Below are positions 46,587-55,053 of a stretch of 64,000 nt of DNA, in pieces (position 1 is the first letter of the stretch; each line of letters starts with the position of its first letter). The notes under the pieces were generated by a model. That model was not told the DNA's origin. It searched no databases and saw only the letters and a list, made by a program, of their open reading frames with translations. Source of the stretch: Mucilaginibacter sp. (GTDB lineage: Bacteria > Bacteroidota > Bacteroidia > Sphingobacteriales > Sphingobacteriaceae). The translations under genes were made by a program, and so were the position numbers. The stretch spans positions 186,001 through 250,000 of the forward strand of contig NZ_JANYGH010000005.1 of assembly GCF_025362475.1 (NCBI RefSeq), in the 5' to 3' direction.

Positions 46587-47990
46587 CTATTTCATACTTA
46601 ATGATTGATTAACATTATAGAACTTCATTTCAAGGCTTTTATCCAAACTGTAAATATCATTGTAGGTAACTATTTCCCCGTCCTTTATCTCACAGGTGAG
46701 GTAAGTGATTTTAATTGGCAGCGGTTTTTTTAAAGCGATGTTCTTATTAACATGATTGAGCATCCCGTTATGAAAGGAGGCAATTTTACTTTCAGAATTA
46801 TCATTTTTTAATAAAAGTGTTCCCAGCTTTTCTGCATGTTCAACACCGATAGATCCATTACTCAGATCCCTTTCTTTTTTCATGAATAGTGCCTGTTCCT
46901 TTATATCATGGATATATATATTATACGTATTAGGGAAGTGAAAAGCAAGTGAACCTGGGGCATCGATGAAAGATCGTTGAATGTTCGTATCCTTTTTATT
47001 ATCAGTAGCCAGTTGATTGTTTTGCAGGTGGAGGTTATCTGTTTTTACCTTAGGTAATATTTTCCCGGGTAACATTTTTGGCGGAATCTTCAATTTTGGA
47101 GCAGTGGTAACGTAACCAACAGTACTTTGCAATGTTGGGGTGGGGGTTCCTGGTTTGCCGGCTATTATCCTGAAAAAGTAAGTAGAATCCCGAAGGCGTA
47201 GTTTTAATGTATATGATGGAATATTAATATGGATATAAGCACTGTCTTCAATATTTACCCATCTTAGCCGTTCCATATTAATTGCAATCTTCCTGATCAC
47301 GGCCTGGGGAGTTTCATAGCAATCATTTTGGTATAAGCCCTCGAGCAAATGCATTTTACGCTGCATATCCCTGTATTCTTTTGATTTTGGCTGTACGCTC
47401 GCTATCGCGCCCATAGTGTTGGTTTGTTTAAGCGCCTGTATCAAAAATTTATCGGCTTGAAAACGGCCATTTACATTACCATCAATTTTACGGGCCGGAT
47501 AATCAGGATTAAGTTTTCCGTAGTGCAGGTTGTTCATAAATGTTATAATAGCGTCAGTAAGCATAATATCAAACCGGGCCTGTTGATCCAGGTTTATTTT
47601 GCCTGGTGTATCTAATATATTATGCAGTTTATCGTAAAGTAGTTCTTTGGGGTGATAATCAGCATGAGAAAGTCCGAATTGTAATACGCAGTCAAGCATG
47701 AGCATAGCCTGCCAGGTGGGCCCTTCTCCGTTTTGCGGCTTTATCCAAACAGGAGTAAATCCATTTTGCTTATATAACCGAAGCACTGATTTAGGGTAAT
47801 ATAAATGGCTACTTAAATCTTTGCCGTTTACTTGTTTCTGAATTTCTTTACTAAATAAACTATCGCTTTGGAATACGTTTTTATCTGTATTATTAATGAT
47901 TTTGGCGCAAACTTCCTGGCTATTAAAAGTTACCAGGATAGCGATTCCTATTAACAAAAAGTGTTTAACAAAAGTGTTTTTCATAACCAT
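46587..47990 (-). CDS. L,D-transpeptidase homologue lacking the catalytic Cys and His
   Basis: 467 aa; an alternative start Met3 lies at 47984. Signal peptide, then LdtD-type scaffold (VLRLYKQNGFTPVWIK, INMERLRWVN, AYIHINIPSYTLKLR) and YkuD-like region with YNIYIHDIKEQALFMKKE. Where the active paralogue at 23337 has SHGCVRL, this protein reads SNGSIGV: His becomes Asn378 and Cys becomes Ser380. A transpeptidase reaction is therefore unlikely; it may bind peptidoglycan or regulate a partner. An FNR-like site (48034-48045) lies upstream, so it may be induced at low oxygen. Confidence 0.85.
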   Translation of the reverse strand: MVMKNTFVKHFLLIGIAILVTFNSQEVCAKIINNTDKNVFQSDSLFSKEIQKQVNGKDLSSHLYYPKSVLRLYKQNGFTPVWIKPQNGEGPTWQAMLMLDCVLQFGLSHADYHPKELLYDKLHNILDTPGKINLDQQARFDIMLTDAIITFMNNLHYGKLNPDYPARKIDGNVNGRFQADKFLIQALKQTNTMGAIASVQPKSKEYRDMQRKMHLLEGLYQNDCYETPQAVIRKIAINMERLRWVNIEDSAYIHINIPSYTLKLRLRDSTYFFRIIAGKPGTPTPTLQSTVGYVTTAPKLKIPPKMLPGKILPKVKTDNLHLQNNQLATDNKKDTNIQRSFIDAPGSLAFHFPNTYNIYIHDIKEQALFMKKERDLSNGSIGVEHAEKLGTLLLKNDNSESKIASFHNGMLNHVNKNIALKKPLPIKITYLTCEIKDGEIVTYNDIYSLDKSLEMKFYNVNQSLSMK

Positions 47991-48002
47991 TAAATTGTGC
48001 TA

Positions 48003-48045
48003 TAAAGTTCGGTTAAACCCGTTAGGCGAATAATGATCTATATCA
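48003..48045 (-). promoter_or_regulatory. FNR-like site and weak -7 box before the inactive L,D-transpeptidase gene
   Basis: TGAT-CTAT-ATCA at 48034-48045. The expected -7 position, 33 bp away centre to centre, holds GAACTTTA (48003-48010), with two mismatches to TAnnTTTG; this box was looked for at the predicted place, so it is weak support. Transcription would begin about 9 bp before the ATG at 47990. Confidence 0.5.
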
Positions 48046-48142
48046 CATTTTAGATTGATAGTAAGCACCTGGAAGACAAAAAAAGAGGCCGCTCATAACC
48101 AGTATGACGCAACCTCTTTCAATTATTAATTATGGGGTGAGA

Positions 48143-48556
48143 TTAATTTACAATCAACTTATCTTCATGCTCAACATCGAGTATAAGATTAAACAGTTCC
48201 TGCTTAATTAAACGGAATTCGCGGGTTAGGTTGGTCATAAAATATTCTAACTGTACCTGCGTTGAGGCTAATGCTTCCGTATCTTCAGGAATAATATCTT
48301 CGGCCATTAACTCCAGTTGTTTTATTTGCTTGTTAAGCAAGTCGTCAACTTCCATTTGTTCCAGTTTCTGAAGTGTTTTTCCGGTAGTAATGAGTTTATC
48401 AATATGGTTATTGTCCTTTAAGCGGGATATGTTGCTATCCAGCAAACGATGCAGGAACGAAGTTTCAATTTTGAAAAACTCAAGATCTGAGAGCCATCGC
48501 CGAGCGATGACATAATATTGTAATGATCTGGCAGACATGGCGGTTGTTGTTTCCAT
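48143..48556 (-). CDS. All-helical protein of unknown function
   Basis: 137 aa, or 131 if it starts at Met7. No signal peptide or membrane helix. Strongly helical with heptad-like Leu patterns (YVIARRWLSDLEFFKIETSF, LDSNISRLKDNNHIDKL, RLIKQELFNLILDVEHED). I do not recognise the family. Two FNR-like sites stand in tandem upstream, and it lies among fermentative and cytochrome oxidase genes, so a part in the low-oxygen response is plausible. Confidence 0.75.
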   Translation of the reverse strand: METTTAMSARSLQYYVIARRWLSDLEFFKIETSFLHRLLDSNISRLKDNNHIDKLITTGKTLQKLEQMEVDDLLNKQIKQLELMAEDIIPEDTEALASTQVQLEYFMTNLTREFRLIKQELFNLILDVEHEDKLIVN

Positions 48557-48599
48557 ATAAATTCAGGTTTTATTTTTTTAATTCCTGTTAAGTAATTTA

Positions 48600-48664
48600 T
48601 AAATATCGAAACTGTTAGTAGGTACTTAGATGATGATCGTCATTTATAAAGGTGACAGTTCTCA
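48600..48664 (-). promoter_or_regulatory. Tandem FNR-like sites upstream of the 48143 gene
   Basis: TGAT-GATC-GTCA at 48631-48642 and TGAC-AGTT-CTCA at 48653-48664, centres 22 bp apart (two helical turns). A -7-like GATATTTA (48600-48607, two mismatches) lies 33 bp from the near and 55 bp from the far site, the same two distances found at the other promoters. Confidence 0.55.
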
Positions 48665-48707
48665 TATTTTCAAATGCTAAATTGGGCGTCCGCTTATTAA
48701 ACAGGTT

Positions 48708-49994
48708 TTATCGGGCATGTTCAAATCTTTGGAAATAAGAATTTTCCAGTATTTCCCGATGATCAGGGTGCGCAAGTTCTATCAATGCCCTGGCTCGTTG
48801 CTTTAAGTTTTTGCCGAAAAGATTAACTATGCCATACTCGGTAACCACCCAATGCACATGCCCTCTCGTGGTTACAACACCCGCACCTTGTTTCAAAAAT
48901 GGCACTATGCGGCTAATGCCTTTGTTTGTTTGTGAAGGTAATGCGATGATTGGTTTACCCCCTTCAGACAGCGATGCACCATGGATGAAATCCATTTGCC
49001 CGCCGATACCTGAATACTGATAGGTACCAATAGAATCGGAGCAGACCTGGCCCGTTAAATCAATCTCAATGGCACTGTTAATGGCCGTAACCTTCGGATT
49101 TTGACGAATGATGCTGGTGTCATTTACATAACTTATATCCATTACCCTTACACTTGGATTATCATTTACAAAATCATATAACTTACGGGTTCCGGTTATG
49201 AAGGCGGTTACCGAGCGGCCGTTATTTAATTTTTTCTGGCTATTGTTTATTACCCCTGCTTCAATAAGTGGTATGATGCCATCTGAGAACATTTCTGTAT
49301 GCAGACCTAAATTTTTATGTGTGCTGAGGTTTTTTAGTACCTGGTCAGGAATACTGCCAATACCTAATTGTAATGTTGCTCCGTTATCGACGAGCGAAGC
49401 TACGTGGTAACCAATTTTTTCAACCACAGCATTGGTTTCAAAAGCATAATTTACTTCCGGTAGTTCGGATTTATGCCAAACCATAGCGTTTATTTTATTT
49501 ATATGGACAAAACTTTCTCCATGCGTTCTGGGCATTAACGGGTTTACCTGGGCAATAACAATTTTGGCAGTGTCAACTGCTGCCCTGGCAATATCTACCG
49601 AAGTACCAAGGGAACAATAACCATGAATATCTGGTGGTGATACCTGGATTAAGGCCACATCTATTGGCAGAATGTTTTTTCGAAACAATTGGGGGATCTG
49701 GCTCAGAAATATCGGAACATAGTCTCCATCGTCACTATTAGCTACGGCCCTGGTGGCCGCCGAAACAAACAGCGAATTAAAGAAAAAGGATTTACGATGT
49801 TCGGGCCTGTCAAAATTCACATCACCAAGTGTTGTGATGCTAACCAATTCTACGTTATAAAGATCATTGTGCCTTTTTTGTAAGGCTTCAACTAAACACA
49901 CCGGAGTAGCGGCACTGCCATGTATAAAGACACGGTTACCGGGCTGCACCAATTTCAATGCTTCGTCTGCAGAGATATATTTTATATCAATCAT
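48708..49994 (-). CDS. Acetyl-CoA hydrolase/transferase family CoA-transferase
   Basis: 428 aa from MIDIKYISADEAL at 49994; an upstream ATG at 50039 lies before the predicted transcript start. Family blocks: GNRVFIHGSAATPVCLVEAL, VNPLMPRTHGESFVH, ATLQLGIGSIPDQVL, LHTEMFSDGIIPLIEAG, VTAFITGTRKLYDFV, IGGQMDFIHGASLSEGGKPI, HWVVTEYGIVNLFGKNL. The likely catalytic Glu is in the HTEMFSDG segment as in 4-hydroxybutyrate CoA-transferases. It may exchange CoA between acetyl-CoA and an organic acid in fermentation. An exact -7 box and an FNR-like site lie upstream. Confidence 0.9.
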   Translation of the reverse strand: MIDIKYISADEALKLVQPGNRVFIHGSAATPVCLVEALQKRHNDLYNVELVSITTLGDVNFDRPEHRKSFFFNSLFVSAATRAVANSDDGDYVPIFLSQIPQLFRKNILPIDVALIQVSPPDIHGYCSLGTSVDIARAAVDTAKIVIAQVNPLMPRTHGESFVHINKINAMVWHKSELPEVNYAFETNAVVEKIGYHVASLVDNGATLQLGIGSIPDQVLKNLSTHKNLGLHTEMFSDGIIPLIEAGVINNSQKKLNNGRSVTAFITGTRKLYDFVNDNPSVRVMDISYVNDTSIIRQNPKVTAINSAIEIDLTGQVCSDSIGTYQYSGIGGQMDFIHGASLSEGGKPIIALPSQTNKGISRIVPFLKQGAGVVTTRGHVHWVVTEYGIVNLFGKNLKQRARALIELAHPDHREILENSYFQRFEHAR

Positions 49995-50024
49995 ATAAAT
50001 CTTAAGCTTATTTAAATTTCGTTT

Positions 50025-50089
50025 CAAAACTAAATCCAATTTAGCATTGAAAAGCTGATTGCCGACATGTTAAAACCTGACAGTGATCA
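50025..50089 (-). promoter_or_regulatory. FNR-like site and -7 element of the CoA-transferase gene
   Basis: Site TGAC-AGTG-ATCA at 50078-50089; TAGTTTTG at 50025-50032 on the minus strand is an exact TAnnTTTG match, 55 bp away centre to centre. The transcript would start about 27 bp before the ATG. Confidence 0.6.
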
Positions 50090-50215
50090 TTAAATGTACA
50101 ATATGGCATCAAGCAGTTCTTTGTGATATTCTTCACCGAAATGGTTACCGGGAAATTGTTGTCATTGCACTTAGGACTTTTAAATAGTGGCCTAATTACT
50201 TTATATTATAAAAAA

Positions 50216-50280
50216 TGACCATCATCACATTTCTATATGAAAACAGTTATATTTTAATTGGAGCTTTATGTTAATATTTG
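50216..50280 (+). promoter_or_regulatory. FNR-like site and -7 element of the kinase/regulator operon
   Basis: Site TGAC-CATC-ATCA at 50216-50227; AATATTTG at 50273-50280 (one mismatch to TAnnTTTG), 55 bp away centre to centre. Suggests autoregulation of the sensor/regulator pair. A second -7-like box, TATATTTT at 50248-50255, lies at a different spacing and cannot be excluded. Confidence 0.55.
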
Positions 50281-50313
50281 TGATGGATATCAATTTTTTG
50301 ATAAAACTGCCTT

Positions 50314-51501
50314 ATGGAAAACACCGCCCTGTTAAAAGCTATTATTGATAATGCCATTGATGGTATTATTACAATTAATGGCCGTGGAATTATTGAAAGT
50401 ATTAATCCATCGGCCTGTAAGCTTTTTTTGTGTAGTCCAGAAGAGGTGATAGGCCAAAATGTTTCAACGCTTATGCCTCCGCCGGATAAAGAGCAACATG
50501 ATGAATATATCAATCGTTATCAACGAACAGGTAGTCCACATATAATTGGTATTGGACGTGAAGTAACCGGATTGAGAAAGGATGGGTCAACATTTCCATT
50601 CCGGCTTGGTGTAAGCGAGGTTCCTTTTGCCGAGAGAAAAATATATACCGGATTTATCCATGACCTTTCGAGGGAAAAGGAAGCCGAAGATCAGTTAAGG
50701 AATTATGCCGCTCACCTGGAAGAGTTGGTTGAACAGCGTACAATGTCGTTGAAAAACACGGTGCAAGCCCTGCAACAAGCAAAAGAAGAGGTTAGCATTT
50801 CTCTTGAAAAGGAGAAAGAGTTAGGCCATTTAAAAAGTCGCTTTGTTTCTATGGCTTCTCATGAATTCAGAACGCCTTTAAGCGCTGTGCAACTATCAGC
50901 CTCTTTGATAGAGAAATATGCCCAGCCTTTTGATAATCCTAACATCAGGAAACATGTGGGGAAAATAAAAAATGCGGTAGGTAATTTAACAACCATCCTG
51001 AATGATTTCCTGTCGCTGGAAAAACTGGAGGCCGGGAGGGTAGAGGCTTCATGCACACGGTTTGATCTGGTTAAACTCGCTGAAGAAATAACTGAAGAAC
51101 TGCAGGTGGTGGCCAAACAAAATCAAAATATTATTTATCAGCATACCGGCACTCATAGTATAGTTAACCTTGACCAAAATCTGCTGAAAAACTGTGTCAT
51201 CAATCTTATCGCGAATGCCATCAAATATTCTGGCGAGAATACTTTTATAGAGTTTAATACGGAAATCACTGATCATGTATGCATTATTACCATCAGAGAT
51301 AATGGTATTGGGATACCAGATGCCGACCAGAAGCATTTATTTGAAGCATTTTTCCGCGCTCACAATACGGGCAATATTCCCGGAACCGGTTTAGGTTTAA
51401 ATATTGTGGCACGTTATACCAGTTTGATGAACGGGCATATAGAATTTAAGAGTAATATTAACCAGGGAACCATATTCACTATTACATTTCCAATATCATG
51501 A
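50314..51501 (+). CDS. FixL-like heme-PAS oxygen-sensor histidine kinase
   Basis: 395 aa, no membrane segment. PAS domain (about 5-125) aligns without gaps to the heme pocket of Bradyrhizobium FixL: QHDEYINRY gives His62 (FixL proximal His200) and Arg68 (Arg206); SPHIIGIGREVTG gives His76 (His214), Ile77 and Ile80 (Ile215, Ile218) and Arg82 (Arg220). After a coiled-coil linker (about 125-170) come the phospho-acceptor His183 in SMASHEFRTPLS and the ATPase boxes NLIANAIKYSGEN, DNGIGIPD, FFRAHNTGNIPGTGLGL. Predicted to bind O2 at heme and phosphorylate the regulator whose gene overlaps its stop by 4 bp. The alignment is from memory of FixL. Confidence 0.88.
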   Translation: MENTALLKAIIDNAIDGIITINGRGIIESINPSACKLFLCSPEEVIGQNVSTLMPPPDKEQHDEYINRYQRTGSPHIIGIGREVTGLRKDGSTFPFRLGVSEVPFAERKIYTGFIHDLSREKEAEDQLRNYAAHLEELVEQRTMSLKNTVQALQQAKEEVSISLEKEKELGHLKSRFVSMASHEFRTPLSAVQLSASLIEKYAQPFDNPNIRKHVGKIKNAVGNLTTILNDFLSLEKLEAGRVEASCTRFDLVKLAEEITEELQVVAKQNQNIIYQHTGTHSIVNLDQNLLKNCVINLIANAIKYSGENTFIEFNTEITDHVCIITIRDNGIGIPDADQKHLFEAFFRAHNTGNIPGTGLGLNIVARYTSLMNGHIEFKSNINQGTIFTITFPIS

Positions 51502-52550
51502 GTAAAAAAGTTTTGATTATTGAAGATAATAACGACATCCGCGAGAACGTGGTGGAAATTCTTGAACTTGCCGGTTACCAGGTGTTTGATGCCAATAATG
51601 GAAAAAAAGGAGTCGAAATTGCGTTAAAGGAAATTCCTGACATTATTTTATGCGATATAATGATGCCCGAATTGGATGGTTACGGTGTTTTATATATGCT
51701 GAATAAGAATCCGGAAACCGCGGCTATCCCGTTTATATTTTTAACTGCAAAAGCCGAAAGACTGGATTTAAGAAAAGGAATGGAAATGGGGGCGGATGAT
51801 TATCTTACCAAACCATTTGATGATATGGACCTCCTGAACGCCATTGAAAGCAGGCTGAAGAAAAAGGAAATCCAAAAAAACTTTTATAGCAAGTCATTAG
51901 ATCGTTTAAATAACCTTATCTCCAAAAATGACGGGCTTTCTGAATTAAAAAAGATCATCCAGGATCGCAAAAGCCGTCACTTTAAAAAAAATCAGGTTAT
52001 TTACTATGATGGGGACAAAGGTTCTGGCCTTTACCTTGTTATTAGCGGAAAGGTAAAAACGATTAAACTTGCAGAAGACGGACGGGAATTGATGACCGGT
52101 ATTTACGCCCATGATGAATACCTGGGTATTAACGCTCTGCTGGCCAATGAGCCTTACGCAGATACAGCAACCGCTTTGGAAGATAGCGTATTGTGCCTTA
52201 TCCCAAAAGATCAATTGGAGCAATTACTTAATCTGTATCCGGAAGTTGCCCGCGAGTTTATTAAACTTTTAGCAAATGATATAAGGGATAAGGAAGATCA
52301 GCTTATGCAGCTGGCCTATCATTCAGTACGAAAAAGAATGGCAGAGGCCATGATCAGGCTATATCGCCAACAAAGCGACGGTAAAGAAGGCTTTAAAATT
52401 ACGCGGGAAGACCTCGCCGCTATGGCTGGTATGGCTACGGAAACTGTTAGTCGTACTTTATCAGATTTTAAGGACGAAGGATTGATTGAAAAAAAGGGCA
52501 GCCTGATCACCATTTTGGAGCCTGAAAAGCTTGCTAAAATGAAAAACTGA
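51498..52550 (+). CDS. Receiver domain fused to CRP/FNR-type regulator
   Basis: 350 aa. N-terminal receiver (about 1-120): IIEDNND, phospho-acceptor Asp53 in LCDIMMPE, Thr83 and Lys105 in YLTKPFDD. Linker (about 120-155), cyclic-nucleotide-binding-like barrel (about 160-245: VIYYDGDKGSGLYLVISGKV, EYLGINALL), dimer helix, then HTH_Crp (about 300-345) with recognition helix ATETVSRTLSDF. The E-x2-S-R pattern is that of FNR (Glu209, Ser212, Arg213), which reads TTGAT half-sites. The FNR iron-sulfur cysteines are absent. ATGA overlap with the FixL-like kinase gene. The protein unites what rhizobia split into FixJ and FixK. Confidence 0.9.
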   Translation: MSKKVLIIEDNNDIRENVVEILELAGYQVFDANNGKKGVEIALKEIPDIILCDIMMPELDGYGVLYMLNKNPETAAIPFIFLTAKAERLDLRKGMEMGADDYLTKPFDDMDLLNAIESRLKKKEIQKNFYSKSLDRLNNLISKNDGLSELKKIIQDRKSRHFKKNQVIYYDGDKGSGLYLVISGKVKTIKLAEDGRELMTGIYAHDEYLGINALLANEPYADTATALEDSVLCLIPKDQLEQLLNLYPEVAREFIKLLANDIRDKEDQLMQLAYHSVRKRMAEAMIRLYRQQSDGKEGFKITREDLAAMAGMATETVSRTLSDFKDEGLIEKKGSLITILEPEKLAKMKN

Positions 52551-52569
52551 TATAGGTCATTTTTTTGAC

Positions 52570-52612
52570 TGACCTGGCTCATACTATAGGGGCAATCATA
52601 ACGATAACTTTG
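52570..52612 (+). promoter_or_regulatory. FNR-like site and -7 element of the lactate dehydrogenase-hemN operon
   Basis: Site TGAC-CTGG-CTCA at 52570-52581 (one base off the RTCA half); TAACTTTG at 52605-52612 is an exact TAnnTTTG match, 33 bp away centre to centre, a class II-like placing. The transcript would start about 16 bp before the ATG at 52632. Confidence 0.6.
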
Positions 52613-52631
52613 TTTTATAAAAGTATTTTGG

Positions 52632-53663
52632 ATGAAAGCGGTAGCCTATAGTATTAAGCCTTTTGAAAAAGAATATTTGGCGAAAGCCAATCAAAAGAAG
52701 CACGACATAACACTTATTTCCAACCCCCTGGGGCCGGATACGGTTATCTATGCCGAAGGGAAGGATGCGGTAATTGTTTTTACCAATGATGATGTATCTG
52801 CAACAGTTATTGAAAAACTGGCTGCCCTGGGAGTAAAGTTTATAGTAACCAGATCGGCCGGGACAGATCATATTGATAAAGATGCAGCAGCTATTTATGG
52901 TATAAAAGTAGCCAACGTGCCATCTTATTCCCCACAGGCAATTGCAGAACATTCCGTAGCAATGGCATTTGCCCTAAACCGGCAGGTAGTTAAGGCCGAC
53001 CAGCATAGCCATGAATTTGATTTCAGAAACGATGGACTGATTGGCTTTAATTTTTCCGGAAAAGTGGTTGGACTGATTGGCTTAGGGAATACCGGGCAGG
53101 CAGCCGCATCGATATATCATGGTTTGGGATGCCAGGTAATAGGATATGATCCCTATTTTCCGAAGAATCTGCGCTATGTGAAACCTGCATCATTGGAGAA
53201 TCTCCTAAGTACTGCCGATATCATTTCATTGCACATACCACTTACGCCGGATACCAAACATTTCGTCCAAAAAGCTACGCTTGATCAAATGAAAAATGGC
53301 GTGATGCTGATCAATACTTCAAGAGGTATGCTGGTTAATACCGTAGATGTGCTTAAAGCTATTGAAAGTAAAAAAATAGGCTATTTGGGGCTTGATGTAT
53401 ATGAGTTTGAAAAAGGTTTGTTTTTTGAAGATCATAAAAATGACCCCGTTAAAGATTCGTTATTAAAAAGTTTGATGAGCTATCCCAATGTTTTGATCAC
53501 CCCTCATCAGGCCTATCTCACTAAAGAAGCCTTACAGGAAATTGCCGACCAGACCATTAAAAGCCTTGATCTTTGGCAATTGAACAAATGTGTTGGTAAA
53601 GCCTGCGCATGTGCACAGGAATGCAAAAAAAATCCAACTACAGAAAAGGTTATCCATTCTTAA
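52632..53663 (+). CDS. D-lactate dehydrogenase-like 2-hydroxyacid dehydrogenase with Cys-rich tail
   Basis: 343 aa. NAD-binding motif GLIGLGNTGQAAASIYHGLG (about 143-162), RSAGTDHID, HIPLTPDTKHFVQ, MLINTSRGMLVNT with the catalytic Arg, DVYEFEKGLFFEDH with the Glu, and ITPHQAYLT with the His. Close in pattern to fermentative LdhA (pyruvate to D-lactate). The C-terminus carries an unusual tail, KCVGKACACAQECKKNP, with four Cys in the last 25 residues. hemN starts 4 bp after the stop codon, so the two are cotranscribed. An FNR-like site precedes it. Confidence 0.9.
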   Translation: MKAVAYSIKPFEKEYLAKANQKKHDITLISNPLGPDTVIYAEGKDAVIVFTNDDVSATVIEKLAALGVKFIVTRSAGTDHIDKDAAAIYGIKVANVPSYSPQAIAEHSVAMAFALNRQVVKADQHSHEFDFRNDGLIGFNFSGKVVGLIGLGNTGQAAASIYHGLGCQVIGYDPYFPKNLRYVKPASLENLLSTADIISLHIPLTPDTKHFVQKATLDQMKNGVMLINTSRGMLVNTVDVLKAIESKKIGYLGLDVYEFEKGLFFEDHKNDPVKDSLLKSLMSYPNVLITPHQAYLTKEALQEIADQTIKSLDLWQLNKCVGKACACAQECKKNPTTEKVIHS

Positions 53664-53666
53664 GCT

Positions 53667-55037
53667 ATGGAAAATATTAACAAGCAATTAGCCGATAAAT
53701 ATAATGTGGCTGTTCCGCGCTATACCAGTTATCCTACTATGCCGTATTGGGATAGTGACACTTTTAACACTTCACTCTGGAAACAATCTGTCAAATTTTC
53801 TTTTGACGAAAGCAACACTTCATCGGGAATTAGCCTTTATATACACCTCCCTTTTTGCGAAAATCTTTGCACTTATTGCGGGTGTAACACACGTATCACA
53901 AAAAATCACCGTGTAGAAAAGCCTTACATTGAAGCTGTTTTAAAAGAGTGGCAAATGTATTTGCAGGTATTTGAAGGTACGCCGGTGATTCGTGAAATAC
54001 ATCTTGGTGGTGGTACTCCAACATTTTTTAGCGCTGAAAATTTACATCAATTGGTTGATGGGCTGCTTCAAGGCGTTCACATTCATAAAGACGCTGCATT
54101 TAGTTTCGAAGCCCATCCGGCAAATACTACTGTTGATCATTTACAAACCTTGTTTGATCTTGGTTTTCGCCGATTAAGTTTAGGAATCCAGGATTTTGAT
54201 CCAAAGGTACAGTTCATTATCAACAGGAGTCAATCCTTTGAGCAAGTATTGGCAGTAACGCAACAGGCCCGAAGAATTGGCTATACATCTATTAATTATG
54301 ATTTGATTTATGGGCTCCCATTGCAAACATTAGAAGGTTTGATTAATACCATGAATATGGTTTCGGGCTTAAAGCCAGATAGGATCGCCTTTTACAGCTA
54401 TGCACATGTACCATGGCTTAAGCCAGGGCAAAGGCGATTTACAGAAAATGATTTACCAAACCCGGATATGAAAAGTAAGTTACATGAAACGGGGCGAAAC
54501 CAGCTCATTAGCTTTGGTTATAAGGAGATTGGTATGGATCATTTTGCTTTACCGGGAGATGAGTTATTGGAGGCCGAAACATCAGGTCATTTACATCGTA
54601 ATTTTATGGGTTATACAAGCCAGCATACCCAATTATTGGTTGGGCTGGGGGTATCATCTATAAGCGATTCCTGGTATGCTTTTGCCCAAAATGTTAAAAC
54701 AGTTGAAGAATACCTTGAACTTACAAAAAAAGGAGAGTTGCCTGTTTTTAAAGGCCATGTACTTACCAGCGAAGATCTTATTATACGCAAGCATATTTTA
54801 AATATAATGTGTAAGGGATATACTTATTGGATCCATTATTCAGAGCCATGTAAAGCCGTTTTTGAGGGGATGGAGAAGCTTCAGTCGCTTGAAGAAGATG
54901 GTTTAATTAAACTGGACTCGTTGGGTTTAAAGGTTACACCAAAAGGAAAACGTTTCCTGCGTAATATCTGTATGTGCCTGGATGCAAGGCTGTGGGCAGA
55001 TAAGCCAGCCACCCAATTATTTAGCATGGCTGTTTAA
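53667..55037 (+). CDS. hemN: Oxygen-independent coproporphyrinogen III dehydrogenase
   Basis: 456 aa, the usual length. Radical SAM motif PFCENLCTYCGC with Cys64, Cys68, Cys71; HLGGGTPTFFSAENL, FEAHPANTT, LSLGIQDFDPKVQ, INYDLIYGLPLQT, FYSYAHVPWLKPGQR, MDHFALPGDEL. The YTSYPTMPYW N-terminal segment separates true HemN from HemW. Makes protoporphyrinogen IX without O2, which fits heme supply for cbb3 oxidase and a heme sensor at low oxygen. In operon with the lactate dehydrogenase gene. Confidence 0.95.
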   Translation: MENINKQLADKYNVAVPRYTSYPTMPYWDSDTFNTSLWKQSVKFSFDESNTSSGISLYIHLPFCENLCTYCGCNTRITKNHRVEKPYIEAVLKEWQMYLQVFEGTPVIREIHLGGGTPTFFSAENLHQLVDGLLQGVHIHKDAAFSFEAHPANTTVDHLQTLFDLGFRRLSLGIQDFDPKVQFIINRSQSFEQVLAVTQQARRIGYTSINYDLIYGLPLQTLEGLINTMNMVSGLKPDRIAFYSYAHVPWLKPGQRRFTENDLPNPDMKSKLHETGRNQLISFGYKEIGMDHFALPGDELLEAETSGHLHRNFMGYTSQHTQLLVGLGVSSISDSWYAFAQNVKTVEEYLELTKKGELPVFKGHVLTSEDLIIRKHILNIMCKGYTYWIHYSEPCKAVFEGMEKLQSLEEDGLIKLDSLGLKVTPKGKRFLRNICMCLDARLWADKPATQLFSMAV

Positions 55038-55053
55038 TTGCTCTAACTCCCGA

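Noticed and set aside
48067..48120. Terminator after the 48143 gene
   Set aside because: AAAGAGG and CCTCTTT can pair, but the loop is over 20 bases and the stem only 7 bp, so it is too weak to list.
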